A stretch of DNA of 64,000 nucleotides from Deltaproteobacteria bacterium (GTDB taxonomy: Bacteria > Myxococcota_A > UBA9160 > UBA6930), in the NCBI GenBank assembly GCA_029261795.1, contig JAJDAP010000061.1, forward strand, positions 1 through 64,000. Reading direction: 5' to 3'. Below are positions 1-8,398 of the stretch, piece by piece; positions within the stretch are counted from its first letter, which is position 1, and each line of letters opens with the position of its first letter. The notes under the pieces are model-generated. The model was not told the DNA's origin. It did not search any database and saw nothing but the letters and a program-made list of their open reading frames with translations. The translations under genes and the position numbers were made by a program.

Positions 1-140
1 AGAGGCTCAATGAAGCCATCAAGCTCTACATCGAGGTCAACAACGAGAATCCCAAACCCCTCGTGTGGACCAAAACCGCCGACGAAATCCTCGCCTCCAT
101 CGCCAGGTTCTGTAAACGAACTTCCGGCGCAGGACACTAG
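1..140 (+). mobile_element. IS630-family transposase, C-terminal end (partial)
   Basis: The third forward frame (3-140) is open from the window edge and encodes 45 residues before TAG. It holds the stretch VWTKTADEILASIARFC, which is typical of the extreme C-terminus of IS630-family (Tc1/mariner-like DDE) transposases. The rest of the element lies to the left of the window. The stop codon overlaps, on the opposite strand, the stop codon of the GAF-domain gene at 137. The right end of the IS therefore probably supplies the last codons and the stop of that gene. The exact IS boundary and its inverted repeat cannot be set without the left end. Confidence 0.8.
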
Positions 141-2398
141 ATCATTCGGATGCGGGAGACACTGGTGCGCGCTGTCAGCGTCTCGCGGTCGTGTCCGTCG
201 GCGGGGTAGATGGCGTAGCCGAATGCCAGGCCCGGGCGCGCGCCGTCCACGCCCGTGTGCCGGCCGATCTCCTCGGCGACGGTCCGTGCCAAGGCCGTGA
301 TGCGTTCCTCGGGTGCCGGTCCCGGGTCCGGCAGCAGGATCTGGAATTCGGCCTCACCGGTGCGCGCCAATACGTCGAACTCGCGCAGGCTCGTCTTGAG
401 GGCGTCGGCCGCGCGCAGCAGGACGCGTTCGGCGCGGCTCGCGTCATGGGCCTCGCGCACGGCATCGAGGTTTTCGATGCAGCAGGTGACGAGGGCCAGG
501 GCCCCTTCGCGTCCATCTGCGCGCACGAGTTCCTGGTCGAGTCGGCGATTCAGGTAGTCGCCATTCGGCAGGCCGGTGTCTTCGTCGAAGTTGCGATGCT
601 CCTTCGTTGCGGACCAGATGCGCGCCGTCTCGAGGGCGCGTTCGACATACAACACATAACGTTGGAAGATGTTGAGGTCGTCTTCGTGGAAGGAAGACGC
701 GAAGAACTGGTCGACCCCGATCTTGTCGTAGAATGCCAGAGTACCGACGATGCGACCTTCGTTGCGCAAGGGCGCCGCGAGGGCGGAGCGGAAGCCGCCG
801 GCGAGCTCGGCCGTCGCGGGGTCGCTTTTCAGGCGCGGAATCAAGCGAGCCTGGCGGGCCTTCAGGGTGCCGACGGAGACCTGCTTGTCCAGCCGGAACA
901 GCTGCTCCTGGGTGCGGCGGTCGGCCGAGCCGTAGTAGGAGCGGATTACATAACGTCGCGTCTCCGGGTCCTGGAGGCGAAGGATCGAATGGTCCGCTTC
1001 GAGGATCAGCGCCCCCGATGATGTCGAGAGTCGGCAGACCTCGGAGGTTTCCTTGGCGGAGACCAGGCGAATGCCTGTCTCGTTGATGGCGCCGATCTTG
1101 GTGTTCTGGGCCGCCATGCGCGCTTCGCGCTCGGCCTGGGCGATCTCTTCGGCGGCGGCCGCCGCGATCTCCAGCAGGGTCTCCCGCAGCGCGCGGGCGC
1201 CGCTGGCGAAGGGTCCCGGCCCGCACTGGACCGAGAGCACGCCGACCAGTTTCGGGCCGGCCAGCAACGGCAGCGCGGCCAGCGCGATCGCTCCGGCGGC
1301 GCCGTCGATGAACTCCGGCTCCTGGCGCGCTGCTGCCCGGCCGTCGATCCCCTGGCCGACCTTGATCCGATAGTCGCCGCCGAGCCCGCCGCCCTCGAGC
1401 GAGGTCGCGGCAAGTCGCAGTTGCTCGGCACTCTCGTCGTGCAGGTAGACGGTGGCGATTCCGCCGCCTAGCAAGGCCGCCACCCGCTCGCACAGGTCTT
1501 CGAGGCGGCGATCGAGGCCCTGGGTTCCCGACAGGGTTTCGCGAACAGCTCGAACAGCTTCGTAGCGCGATGCCTGGCGTCGCAGCTCGTCGCGCTCCTG
1601 GGTCTGGGCGATGATCTGGGCATCGAGCTTCCCGAGCTGCTCGGCGAACTCGAGATCGTCATCGTCGAAAGCGTCTGCGCGCGTGCCGTGGTGGAGGTTC
1701 AGCACGCCCAGCACGACGCCTTCGTGGACCAGCGGAACGCAGAGCGCGGATTCGACGTCCATCCGGGTCCGCACCAGCCTGAAATCTTCCCGGCCCGCCC
1801 GTCCGCGAACCTTGAGGGGCCGCGCATCGGCGGCGACCTGGCCGGCAATCCCTTCGCCGAGAGGAACCCGGATCTTGTTCCAGAGCTCCGGCTCGACACC
1901 GATAGCGACGCGGATGCGGAGCTCTGCGGCCTCCGGGTCGAGCAGCATCAGCGAGCCACCGTCTGCACCGGTGACGCCCATGGCGATTTCGAGCATCCGG
2001 GAGAACAGCTCGTCGGGGTCGACGGTCAGATTCACCGACTCGACGACTTCGTGTAACGCCTGCAGCAGCTCCTGCTTGTGATTCGAGCCACTCGTGCCAT
2101 AACCCCAAAGCAGACGCGCTGTGAGCGGCGAGACCACCTGGATGCGCGCTGCCGCATCGGGAAAGGCCGTGGCGAAGGGCGGTTCTGCGGCATCGACGAC
2201 CGCATGGAGCGCGCGCTCGAATAGCGTCGGATCGGAACTGATCGCAAGGCTGAGATTCATCGCGCGCGCCCGCGCCTCGGCGGCCTCGGGGTCCGTCGCG
2301 AATACGCCAGCGATCTCGATCTCGGGATTGTCTTCGAGGATCGGGACGAGCGCGAGCGCTTCTTCCGAAGCGCCATGGATCGCGACGGCCTTCCTCAT
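137..2398 (-). CDS. Multi-GAF signalling protein with degenerate, 3'-truncated GGDEF domain
   Basis: 753 aa. The N-terminus (1-70, VAIHGASEEALALVPIL) looks like a small Rossmann-type dinucleotide fold. Three GAF-like sensor domains follow at roughly 125-270, 295-425 and 445-600. The C-terminal 140 residues are a diguanylate-cyclase-like domain starting with DEDTGLPNGDYLNRRL, but the signature GG[D/E]EF is replaced by GEAEF. The domain stops at ETLTARTSVSRIRMI, where a GGDEF domain should continue with the AD.AL..AK helix. The break coincides with the IS630 end, so I read it as truncated. Its ATG overlaps the stop of the GTPase gene upstream (ATGA), making it the last gene of the nadC-to-GAF operon. 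It is probably a cytoplasmic ligand sensor or scaffold with no cyclase activity. Confidence 0.8.
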   Translation of the reverse strand: MRKAVAIHGASEEALALVPILEDNPEIEIAGVFATDPEAAEARARAMNLSLAISSDPTLFERALHAVVDAAEPPFATAFPDAAARIQVVSPLTARLLWGYGTSGSNHKQELLQALHEVVESVNLTVDPDELFSRMLEIAMGVTGADGGSLMLLDPEAAELRIRVAIGVEPELWNKIRVPLGEGIAGQVAADARPLKVRGRAGREDFRLVRTRMDVESALCVPLVHEGVVLGVLNLHHGTRADAFDDDDLEFAEQLGKLDAQIIAQTQERDELRRQASRYEAVRAVRETLSGTQGLDRRLEDLCERVAALLGGGIATVYLHDESAEQLRLAATSLEGGGLGGDYRIKVGQGIDGRAAARQEPEFIDGAAGAIALAALPLLAGPKLVGVLSVQCGPGPFASGARALRETLLEIAAAAAEEIAQAEREARMAAQNTKIGAINETGIRLVSAKETSEVCRLSTSSGALILEADHSILRLQDPETRRYVIRSYYGSADRRTQEQLFRLDKQVSVGTLKARQARLIPRLKSDPATAELAGGFRSALAAPLRNEGRIVGTLAFYDKIGVDQFFASSFHEDDLNIFQRYVLYVERALETARIWSATKEHRNFDEDTGLPNGDYLNRRLDQELVRADGREGALALVTCCIENLDAVREAHDASRAERVLLRAADALKTSLREFDVLARTGEAEFQILLPDPGPAPEERITALARTVAEEIGRHTGVDGARPGLAFGYAIYPADGHDRETLTARTSVSRIRMI

Positions 2399-3522
2399 CT
2401 GCCCGAGGGCTCCACGGGATCGATTCGCACGGAGAGGGAGACGCGGAGTTCGCGGCCACGCTCATCGCGCAGGGTCACCGGCACGCGGACGGTGCGGGCG
2501 TCGGCACGTTCTGCCTGGCCCACCTCGGAGATCTCGGCGGTTTCCCAAGCGGCTTCTTCTTCGGCCAGATCGAAGGCGGTGGCGGCCACCTCCTGCTGGA
2601 AACCGTTCTCGAACAAGCTCTCGGCTTCCGCAGCCAACCCCTGTGCCGGCGTGGCGAAGAGATCCGGATCCATGCCCTGATCGAGCGAGGCTGACAGACC
2701 CATGGGATCGGTGGTATCGAGTTCGGATAGATCGGCGATCGGGCCGGCTTCGGGCGATCCTGCCTCGGGTACAGCGGTCATGCGATCGAGGATCTGCGTG
2801 ACGCCCTGGGGCGGCGCCACCGCCGGGTTCGGCATGGCTTCTAGCGGCGCCTTCGCTTCTAGCGGCGCCTTCGCTTCCAGCGGCGCCTTCGCTTCCAGCT
2901 CCGGGTTGGCAACCGGCTCCTGGACCGGGCTCTCGCGCGGGTGCTCGCGGAGATGCCGAATCACGCGTTTCGAGATCGTGGTCAGGGTCTGCAGCACGGC
3001 GGTGCCTTGGGTGGCCACGGCCTCGAAGGCGGCAGCGCCGCCCATGTGGAGCTTTCGGTGCAGCTCTTCGAGGGCATACGGATCGCCCAGGTCACGTTTG
3101 TTGTATTGGATCACGAGCGGCACGTCTTCGATCTCGCGGCCGTAGGCGCGCAAGGCAGAGCGAAGCTCATCGAAGCAGCCGAGGTTCTCGTCGATGCGCT
3201 CGAGGTTCGTATCCACCACGAACACGATGCCGTCGACCTCGTCGAGCACCTGTTGGCGGCTCGGGCCGTGTTCGACACCAGAGGGCGCCGTCAAGACCTG
3301 GATGCGCGTCTTGACGCCGCCGACGTCACCCAGCTCGATCGGAAGCATCAGCGAACAAACCGTGGGGTCGATTCGGGTGGGGATCTCCCTCAGCTCACCG
3401 CGGTGGTCCGGTCGCAGCTTCTGATGGATGACTTCGAGGTTCGTGCGCTTTCCAGCACCCGCGATACCCCAGTAGACGATTCTTGCGTTGACGACCGTGT
3501 CCGGTTCACTGAATTCCGCCAT
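2395..3522 (-). CDS. MglA-like Ras-family GTPase with long acidic C-terminal extension
   Basis: 375 aa from the ATG at 3520-3522, which overlaps by one base the TGA of the upstream gene; a GGGAAAG stretch precedes it. Residues 10-190 form a small GTPase: P-loop GIAGAGKRTN at 19-28, a switch II region TAPSGVEHGPSRQQVLDEVD at 79-97 similar to the TVPGQ-type motif of MglA and lacking DxxG, and the base-recognition motif NKRD at 141-144. MglA is about 195 aa, so roughly 180 residues are extra. The extra part is acidic and Ala/Pro/Glu-rich and includes three and a half APLEAK repeats at 208-230. MglA proteins set cell polarity and direct pilus or gliding motors. The link to the pilus genes elsewhere in the window is inference. 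No MglB is seen nearby. Confidence 0.8.
   Translation of the reverse strand: MAEFSEPDTVVNARIVYWGIAGAGKRTNLEVIHQKLRPDHRGELREIPTRIDPTVCSLMLPIELGDVGGVKTRIQVLTAPSGVEHGPSRQQVLDEVDGIVFVVDTNLERIDENLGCFDELRSALRAYGREIEDVPLVIQYNKRDLGDPYALEELHRKLHMGGAAAFEAVATQGTAVLQTLTTISKRVIRHLREHPRESPVQEPVANPELEAKAPLEAKAPLEAKAPLEAMPNPAVAPPQGVTQILDRMTAVPEAGSPEAGPIADLSELDTTDPMGLSASLDQGMDPDLFATPAQGLAAEAESLFENGFQQEVAATAFDLAEEEAAWETAEISEVGQAERADARTVRVPVTLRDERGRELRVSLSVRIDPVEPSGR
2837..2899 (-). repeat. 18-bp tandem repeat inside the MglA-like gene
   Basis: Three and a half head-to-tail copies of an 18-bp unit (2837-2854, 2855-2872, 2873-2890, half unit 2891-2899). The first two copies are identical and the later ones differ by one base. 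They encode the repeated hexapeptide APLEAK. The period is a multiple of three, so copy-number change would keep the frame. Confidence 0.9.
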
Positions 3523-4610
3523 CAGATCTTTCCCTTCTTCTGCAGGATACGACGAGCTTGAGCCGAAACGGCGGAAGGTACGTCCTTGCTCTTCGTGATG
3601 TTGCGCAAGTCCTTCTCCATCATGAAGTTGAGGAATTTCATCGCTGTCGGCAGGGGGCATTTGGGATTCGTCGCCAGCGCGATCTTCACCTGGTAGCTCT
3701 TGGTCCAATCGCGGTTGTTCGCGATGATGCGCAGCACGTCGTCACTCACGTTGCGAGCTTTCGCGTAGTTCGCGACCTCGTTGTCCGTGATCTTCGGGCT
3801 GCGGATGGCCGCCGACGCCACGATCTTGTTGCGGTCCCGGATCAGTAGCCCGCGCGCCTCTTTGTTGCCCATGCGCGCCAGCTTGATCTTCTGCATCACG
3901 TTCATGGTCTGGACCAGCGCGAACAGGTTGCCCTCGTCGGCCGCCGATTCGTCGTCGTCGTCGGCCTCCTCGATCAACTCCTTGGCGAACTCGCCGACAT
4001 CGTCGCCCAGTAGCGCCTTCAGGGTATCGAGTGCGGATTCGTCGGTAACTTCCTTCTCGACGATCGGTCCGTCATCTCCCTCGGCCGGTACCTCGGACTC
4101 TGGTCGTTCGAGCCCCATGAACGACAACAAGCGATCGATGGTGGCCCGACCGGTGACCGGGTTCGCGCCGAGGGCGTCTACGATATCCGGAGTTCGCAGC
4201 ACGCGGGTCTGGTTCGCCGCAATGATCTCGACCACGCGTCGGTGTGGAAGCCCGGCCAGGAACGTATAGGTCGGGTCGTCGGCTGCCGCGTTCAGGGCAA
4301 TCAGCTCCATCCGGGCTTCGTTGTCTTGCCACGCCTGGGCAAGCCAGCTGAGGACCGACGGGTTGGTGCGTCCCGAGAGCACGGTACTCGCGAGGCTGTC
4401 GGGAAGGTCTTCCAGGCTCTTGCGCGCACGAGCCTTGACCTCATCGTCAAGGTCGTGGAGCAGGGCGAAGAGGACGGTGGCGAGTTCGACGGGTTCGAGG
4501 GGCAGCGCACCGCCGGCGGCCATGCGGCGCGCTTCGACCGGAGCATCCCGCCGAACATACTTCTCCGCCTCCGGAGAGAGGGTCAGGCGGATCTTCTGCG
4601 GTTCGCTCAA
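3522..4610 (-). CDS. HEAT/ARM-like repeat protein of unknown function
   Basis: About 362 aa. The frame is open further upstream, but that part lies inside the EF-G gene. Downstream of the EF-G stop the best starts are TTG at 4614-4616 or TTG at 4608-4610; GGGGAG sits 9 nt before the second, so I prefer 4610. The protein is alpha-helical, with HEAT-like units such as LHDLDDEVKARARKSLEDLP, an acidic linker (EEADDDDESAADEG) and a C-terminal half of repeats of the type MGNKEARGLLIRDRNKIVAS and KARNVSDDVLRIIANNRDW. No catalytic motif is visible. It sits between EF-G and the MglA-like GTPase and is translationally coupled to the latter, so a scaffold or partner role for that GTPase is a reasonable guess. 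Confidence 0.65.
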   Translation of the reverse strand: MSEPQKIRLTLSPEAEKYVRRDAPVEARRMAAGGALPLEPVELATVLFALLHDLDDEVKARARKSLEDLPDSLASTVLSGRTNPSVLSWLAQAWQDNEARMELIALNAAADDPTYTFLAGLPHRRVVEIIAANQTRVLRTPDIVDALGANPVTGRATIDRLLSFMGLERPESEVPAEGDDGPIVEKEVTDESALDTLKALLGDDVGEFAKELIEEADDDDESAADEGNLFALVQTMNVMQKIKLARMGNKEARGLLIRDRNKIVASAAIRSPKITDNEVANYAKARNVSDDVLRIIANNRDWTKSYQVKIALATNPKCPLPTAMKFLNFMMEKDLRNITKSKDVPSAVSAQARRILQKKGKI

Positions 4611-4662
4611 GCTCAATTGCTCCCCGCCATTCGAAGAAGGGACGGGGAGGTGTGAGCTGGGC

Positions 4663-6717
4663 TCAGGCCTCCTCCGCGGCCCCTTTCTGCGCGTTGGCGA
4701 TGATCTTGTCCCGCTCCGAGGCGGGCACGTCGTCGTAGTGGGAAAATTCCATGTGGAACGCACCTTTGCCGCCCGTGAGGGAGGTCAATGCGCTCGCATA
4801 CTCCAGCATTTCGGCCATCGGGACCTCCGCCTTGATGACCTGTAGCGATCCACGCGCTTCGGTGCCCTGGACCCGGCCCCGTCTGCTCGACAGATCGCCC
4901 ATCACGTCGCCCAGTTGGTCGTCCGGGACGGTGATCTCGGCGTTCATGACGGGTTCGAGCAGGGTCGGTTTTCCCTGGGCAATGGCCTCCTTGAAGCCGA
5001 AGGAGCCGGCCAGCTTGAAGGCCATCTCGTTCGAGTCGACGGAGTGGTGCTTGCCGTCGATGCAGCGGACCCGGACGTCGACCACCGGGCAACCCGCCAG
5101 CGGGCCCGCCGCGGCAGCCTCCAGGCAGCCCTTCTCGACGGCGGGGATGAGGTTTCGTGGGATCGAGCCGCCCACGATCTCATCGGAAAACTCGATCCCG
5201 CCCCCCCTGGGGAGAGGCTCGAGGCTCAGGTAACAGACGCCGAACATTCCCTTGCCGCCGCTCTGCTTCTTGAGCTTTCCCTCCACGTTCTCGGCCTTTC
5301 GCGTGATCGTCTCCCGGTAGGGCACCTTGGGGGTCTTGAGCTCGACTTCCACTTCGTAGAGCCGCTTCAGCTTGGCTCCGGTCATGCGGATGTGGAGTTC
5401 GCCCATGCCGGTCAACAGGAACTCGCCGGTGGCGGGATCGCGGCCGAGGGTAAGGATCGGATCTTCCTCGATCAGCTTTCCGAGGCTCGCGAAGACCTTG
5501 TCCTCGTCGGCCTTTTCCCGTGCCGTGATCGCGTAGGACAGGACGCCGTGGGGCACCGCGATCGGGGGGAGTTCGACGCCGCCCTTTTCGAGTGTGAGGG
5601 CGTCGCCCGTGTGCGTGTCCTTCAGCTTCGCGACGGCAATGATGTCGCCGGGACCGGCTTCGTGAACATCGACATGTTCGGAACCGTTCAGCTCGAGTAG
5701 TTTGCCGAAGCGCTCGTGTGCGCCGGTGGTGGTGTTGAGAACGGCAGTGCCTTCCGAGGCCGTGCCGGAGACGATGCGCAGGATCGAGAGCTTGCCCGCG
5801 TAGCGATCGATCGCGGTCTTGAAGACGACGCCGCTGAACGTGGCCTCGGGATTCGCCTCGATAGGCGTTCCATCGAGGGCGAGGAACGGTGTGCGATCGG
5901 TGGGCGAAGGCAACAGGTTCCCGATGGCGTCGAGCAGTGGGCCAACACCGATTCCTTGAATCGCGGCGCCACAGAGGATCGGCACCAGTTGGCGAGCTCG
6001 GGTGGCGGCAATGAGCCCCTCTTGGACGGCCTCATCGCTGAGTTCGCCATCATCCAGGTATCGCTCGAGCAGTTCGTCGTCGCATTCGGCGACGGCCTCG
6101 ACCAACGCGGCGCGCGCGTCTTCTGCCTCGCTCCGCTGCTCTTCCGGGATCTCGCCGAGCGCGCTTCCGACCCGGGCTTTCATCTGCGTGAGGTCGATGA
6201 CGCCCGCGAGCCCGGAATCGCCGAACAGGGGCAGCGCGATCGGTACCGCGTTGACACCGATCGTCTTGAGAGACGCGATCGCGCCGGTGAAGTCGGCGCG
6301 ATCCCGATCCAGACCGTTCACGAAGCCGAGCACGGGGATGCTGGCCCGCTCGCTGGCGCGCCACATAGACTCGGTGCCCACCTTGGCCCCGTCCGTCGCG
6401 CTCACGACCAGCACGCCGGCATCGACGGCGCGTGTCACGATCTGGCTGTCACCCTGGAAGTTCGGGTCGCCAGGTGTGTCCACCAGTGTGATCCGAAGCT
6501 CGCCGGATGAAAACGAGAAGGCCGAAGAGGAGAGCGTGTGGTGACGTTCCTTCTCCTCCGGCGTGGCATCGAGATGCGAACTGCCGTCATCGACCGAGCC
6601 CGGCGCCGAGATGGCACCCGCCTGATGAAGCAACGCTTCAGCAAGAGACGTCTTGCCGTCGCCCGCATGGCCAATCAGGGCGAAGTTGCGGGTCTCGGCG
6701 GGGCTCCGGTCTGTCAT
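4663..6717 (-). CDS. Elongation factor G-like paralogue with altered GTPase motifs
   Basis: 684 aa and colinear with EF-G across all domains. The P-loop is GHAGDGKTS (16-24). The G3 motif reads DTPGDPNF (80-87), where EF-G has DTPGHVDF, so the catalytic histidine is Asp here. The base-recognition motif is NGLD (134-137) instead of NKxD. Domain IV ends in a normal-looking RRGRVQGTEARGSLQ stretch. Canonical fusA normally lies with rpsL/rpsG/tuf, and none of these are here, so this is a second EF-G-like protein (EF-G2 type). SD GGAG lies about 8 nt before the ATG. It lies 3 nt downstream of coaX in the same operon. A ribosome-associated role in recycling, stress or regulation is possible. Loss of the G3 histidine suggests slow or absent GTP hydrolysis. 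Confidence 0.85.
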   Translation of the reverse strand: MTDRSPAETRNFALIGHAGDGKTSLAEALLHQAGAISAPGSVDDGSSHLDATPEEKERHHTLSSSAFSFSSGELRITLVDTPGDPNFQGDSQIVTRAVDAGVLVVSATDGAKVGTESMWRASERASIPVLGFVNGLDRDRADFTGAIASLKTIGVNAVPIALPLFGDSGLAGVIDLTQMKARVGSALGEIPEEQRSEAEDARAALVEAVAECDDELLERYLDDGELSDEAVQEGLIAATRARQLVPILCGAAIQGIGVGPLLDAIGNLLPSPTDRTPFLALDGTPIEANPEATFSGVVFKTAIDRYAGKLSILRIVSGTASEGTAVLNTTTGAHERFGKLLELNGSEHVDVHEAGPGDIIAVAKLKDTHTGDALTLEKGGVELPPIAVPHGVLSYAITAREKADEDKVFASLGKLIEEDPILTLGRDPATGEFLLTGMGELHIRMTGAKLKRLYEVEVELKTPKVPYRETITRKAENVEGKLKKQSGGKGMFGVCYLSLEPLPRGGGIEFSDEIVGGSIPRNLIPAVEKGCLEAAAAGPLAGCPVVDVRVRCIDGKHHSVDSNEMAFKLAGSFGFKEAIAQGKPTLLEPVMNAEITVPDDQLGDVMGDLSSRRGRVQGTEARGSLQVIKAEVPMAEMLEYASALTSLTGGKGAFHMEFSHYDDVPASERDKIIANAQKGAAEEA

Positions 6718-6719
6718 TC

Positions 6720-7541
6720 CTACTTCTCCTTTCGCGCGCCTCCTTCGGCGGCACGATTCTTCTCGAACAGGATTCGCAAGCCTTCCAGCGTCAGGAAGGG
6801 CTCGACCCGTTCGATGGATTTCGTTTCGGCAGCGATTCGGTGGGCGAGGCCACCGGTCGCGATGACCCGGGTAGACTCGCCCAGCTCTTCCTGGATGCGC
6901 GCGACCATGGAGTCGACCATGCCCGCATAGCCGAATAGCAAGCCGGATTGGAGCGAAGCAGTCGTCGTCCTGCCGATCACCGAGCGAGGGCGCACGAGTT
7001 CGACGCGATGAAGCATCGAGGCGCGGTCGAAGAGGGCTTCCATGGCGATGTGGACGCCCGGGAAGATGGCACCGCCCAGATACTCGCCCTTGGCGGATAC
7101 GCAGTCGAAGGTGGTCGCCGTTCCGAAATCGACGGCCACCACGGGCCCGCCGACGAGTTCGAAGGCGGCGACTGCGTTGACGATCCTGTCTGCGCCAACT
7201 TCGCGCGGGTTCTCGTAACGGACGGGCATGCCGGTGCGGATGCCCGGGCCGACGATCACGGGCGGTTGGCCCAGGAGCTTGCGGCAGACGCGCTCCCAGA
7301 TCGGGAGCAGGGGCGGGACGACGCTCGACAGGATGACATCGCTGAACGATTCCGGTTCGCAGTTGGCGATGCCGAACAGGCCATGGAGAGCCACCAGGAC
7401 CTCGTCGGAGGTCTGCTCACGATGCGTCGCCATGCGCCAGTGATGGGCGAGTTCCGCGCCGCCATCGCTCTGGTACGAATAGACGCCCAACGTGACATTG
7501 GTATTGCCGACATCGACGGCCAGGAGTGCGGTGGGGCTCAT
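6720..7541 (-). CDS. coaX: Type III pantothenate kinase
   Basis: 273 aa. It phosphorylates pantothenate to 4'-phosphopantothenate, the first step of CoA synthesis, in the cytoplasm. The motifs of the CoaX (ASKHA-fold) family are present: DVGNTN at 10-15, GADRIVN near 117, DFGTATTFD at 138-146, and a GG near 230. The length is typical (250-270). The ATG at 7539-7541 overlaps the birA stop in an ATGA, so the genes are coupled. This birA-coaX order is common in bacteria. The frame is open upstream, but that extension lies inside birA. Confidence 0.95.
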   Translation of the reverse strand: MSPTALLAVDVGNTNVTLGVYSYQSDGGAELAHHWRMATHREQTSDEVLVALHGLFGIANCEPESFSDVILSSVVPPLLPIWERVCRKLLGQPPVIVGPGIRTGMPVRYENPREVGADRIVNAVAAFELVGGPVVAVDFGTATTFDCVSAKGEYLGGAIFPGVHIAMEALFDRASMLHRVELVRPRSVIGRTTTASLQSGLLFGYAGMVDSMVARIQEELGESTRVIATGGLAHRIAAETKSIERVEPFLTLEGLRILFEKNRAAEGGARKEK

Positions 7542-8398
7542 CGCGTTGCGTCCTTGACGGCAACTGCGTCCCCGACGACGTTTGCGTCCCGGACGACGGT
7601 CACGTCGCCCGCGAGAACACGCTGCTCGCGGCCGTCCACGCCTTCGAGCCGCAGCGCGCCGTCCGACCCAATGCCGATGGCGATGCCCTCGGCCTGAACC
7701 ACCCCGTCGAGATCGGCCACCCGGACAGGCTGGCCACGCATGCTGAAGTACGCGTCGAAACGCGTCCGGAGGCCCTCGAAGCCGTGCTGTTCGTGGATGT
7801 CCAACACCGCCTCCAAGGTACCGTAGAGATGGGCCGCAAAGGCTGCGCGATCCACGGGTTTCCCGGAAGCGTCGGCAACGGATGTGGCTCTCCCGCGAAA
7901 TTCCTCGGGAAGTTCTTCGCGGGCGACATTCAGGTTGACCCCGATTCCGAGCACGGCCGCGTTGCTCCGGCCCGCGGTCGTTCCCTCCATCAGGATGCCC
8001 GAGGTCTTCAACCCCTCGAGCAATACGTCGTTTGGCCACTTGATCGCGACCCGTTCCGGGTCCCCGAGCCAATGGGCGGCCGTCTCGGCCACCGCGATAC
8101 CGGCTGCGAGGACCGTCGTCGGCTCGATGCGGCCCGTCGCCGGACGCAGCACCACCGTGGTGTAGAGGTTGCGGCCGGCCGGCGAGAAGAAGCTACGCCC
8201 GTGGCGCCCGCGGCCCGAGCGTTGGGATTCGGCCAGGACGGTGGTGCCATGCGCGGCACCCTGGCTGGCCAATTCCGTCGCGACGCGATTGGTGGAGTCG
8301 GTCTCATCGAGGCCGTGAAGCTCGCGGGCCAACCAACGCGTCGTCAGTTGCTGGCGGATCGCTTCGACCAGGGGCGCAGCGCTCGGGCCGGTCGTCAT
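7538..8398 (-). CDS. birA: Biotin-[acetyl-CoA-carboxylase] ligase
   Basis: 286 aa. It activates biotin to biotinyl-AMP and attaches it to the biotin carboxyl carrier protein. The catalytic loop GRGRHGR is at 62-68, the active-site KWPND at 120-124, GILME lies near 134-138, and GIGVNLN at 151-157. There is no N-terminal winged helix-turn-helix, so this is the monofunctional type and not a biotin repressor. The ATG at 8396-8398 overlaps the nadC stop (ATGA) and its own stop overlaps the coaX start. A low-complexity DANVVGDAVAVKD tail closes the protein. Confidence 0.95.
   Translation of the reverse strand: MTTGPSAAPLVEAIRQQLTTRWLARELHGLDETDSTNRVATELASQGAAHGTTVLAESQRSGRGRHGRSFFSPAGRNLYTTVVLRPATGRIEPTTVLAAGIAVAETAAHWLGDPERVAIKWPNDVLLEGLKTSGILMEGTTAGRSNAAVLGIGVNLNVAREELPEEFRGRATSVADASGKPVDRAAFAAHLYGTLEAVLDIHEQHGFEGLRTRFDAYFSMRGQPVRVADLDGVVQAEGIAIGIGSDGALRLEGVDGREQRVLAGDVTVVRDANVVGDAVAVKDATR

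Noticed and set aside
2837-2899. Insertion or phage-related repeat
   Set aside because: The repeat is in frame, encodes a regular hexapeptide and fits within a low-complexity tail, so slippage within the gene is enough to explain it.
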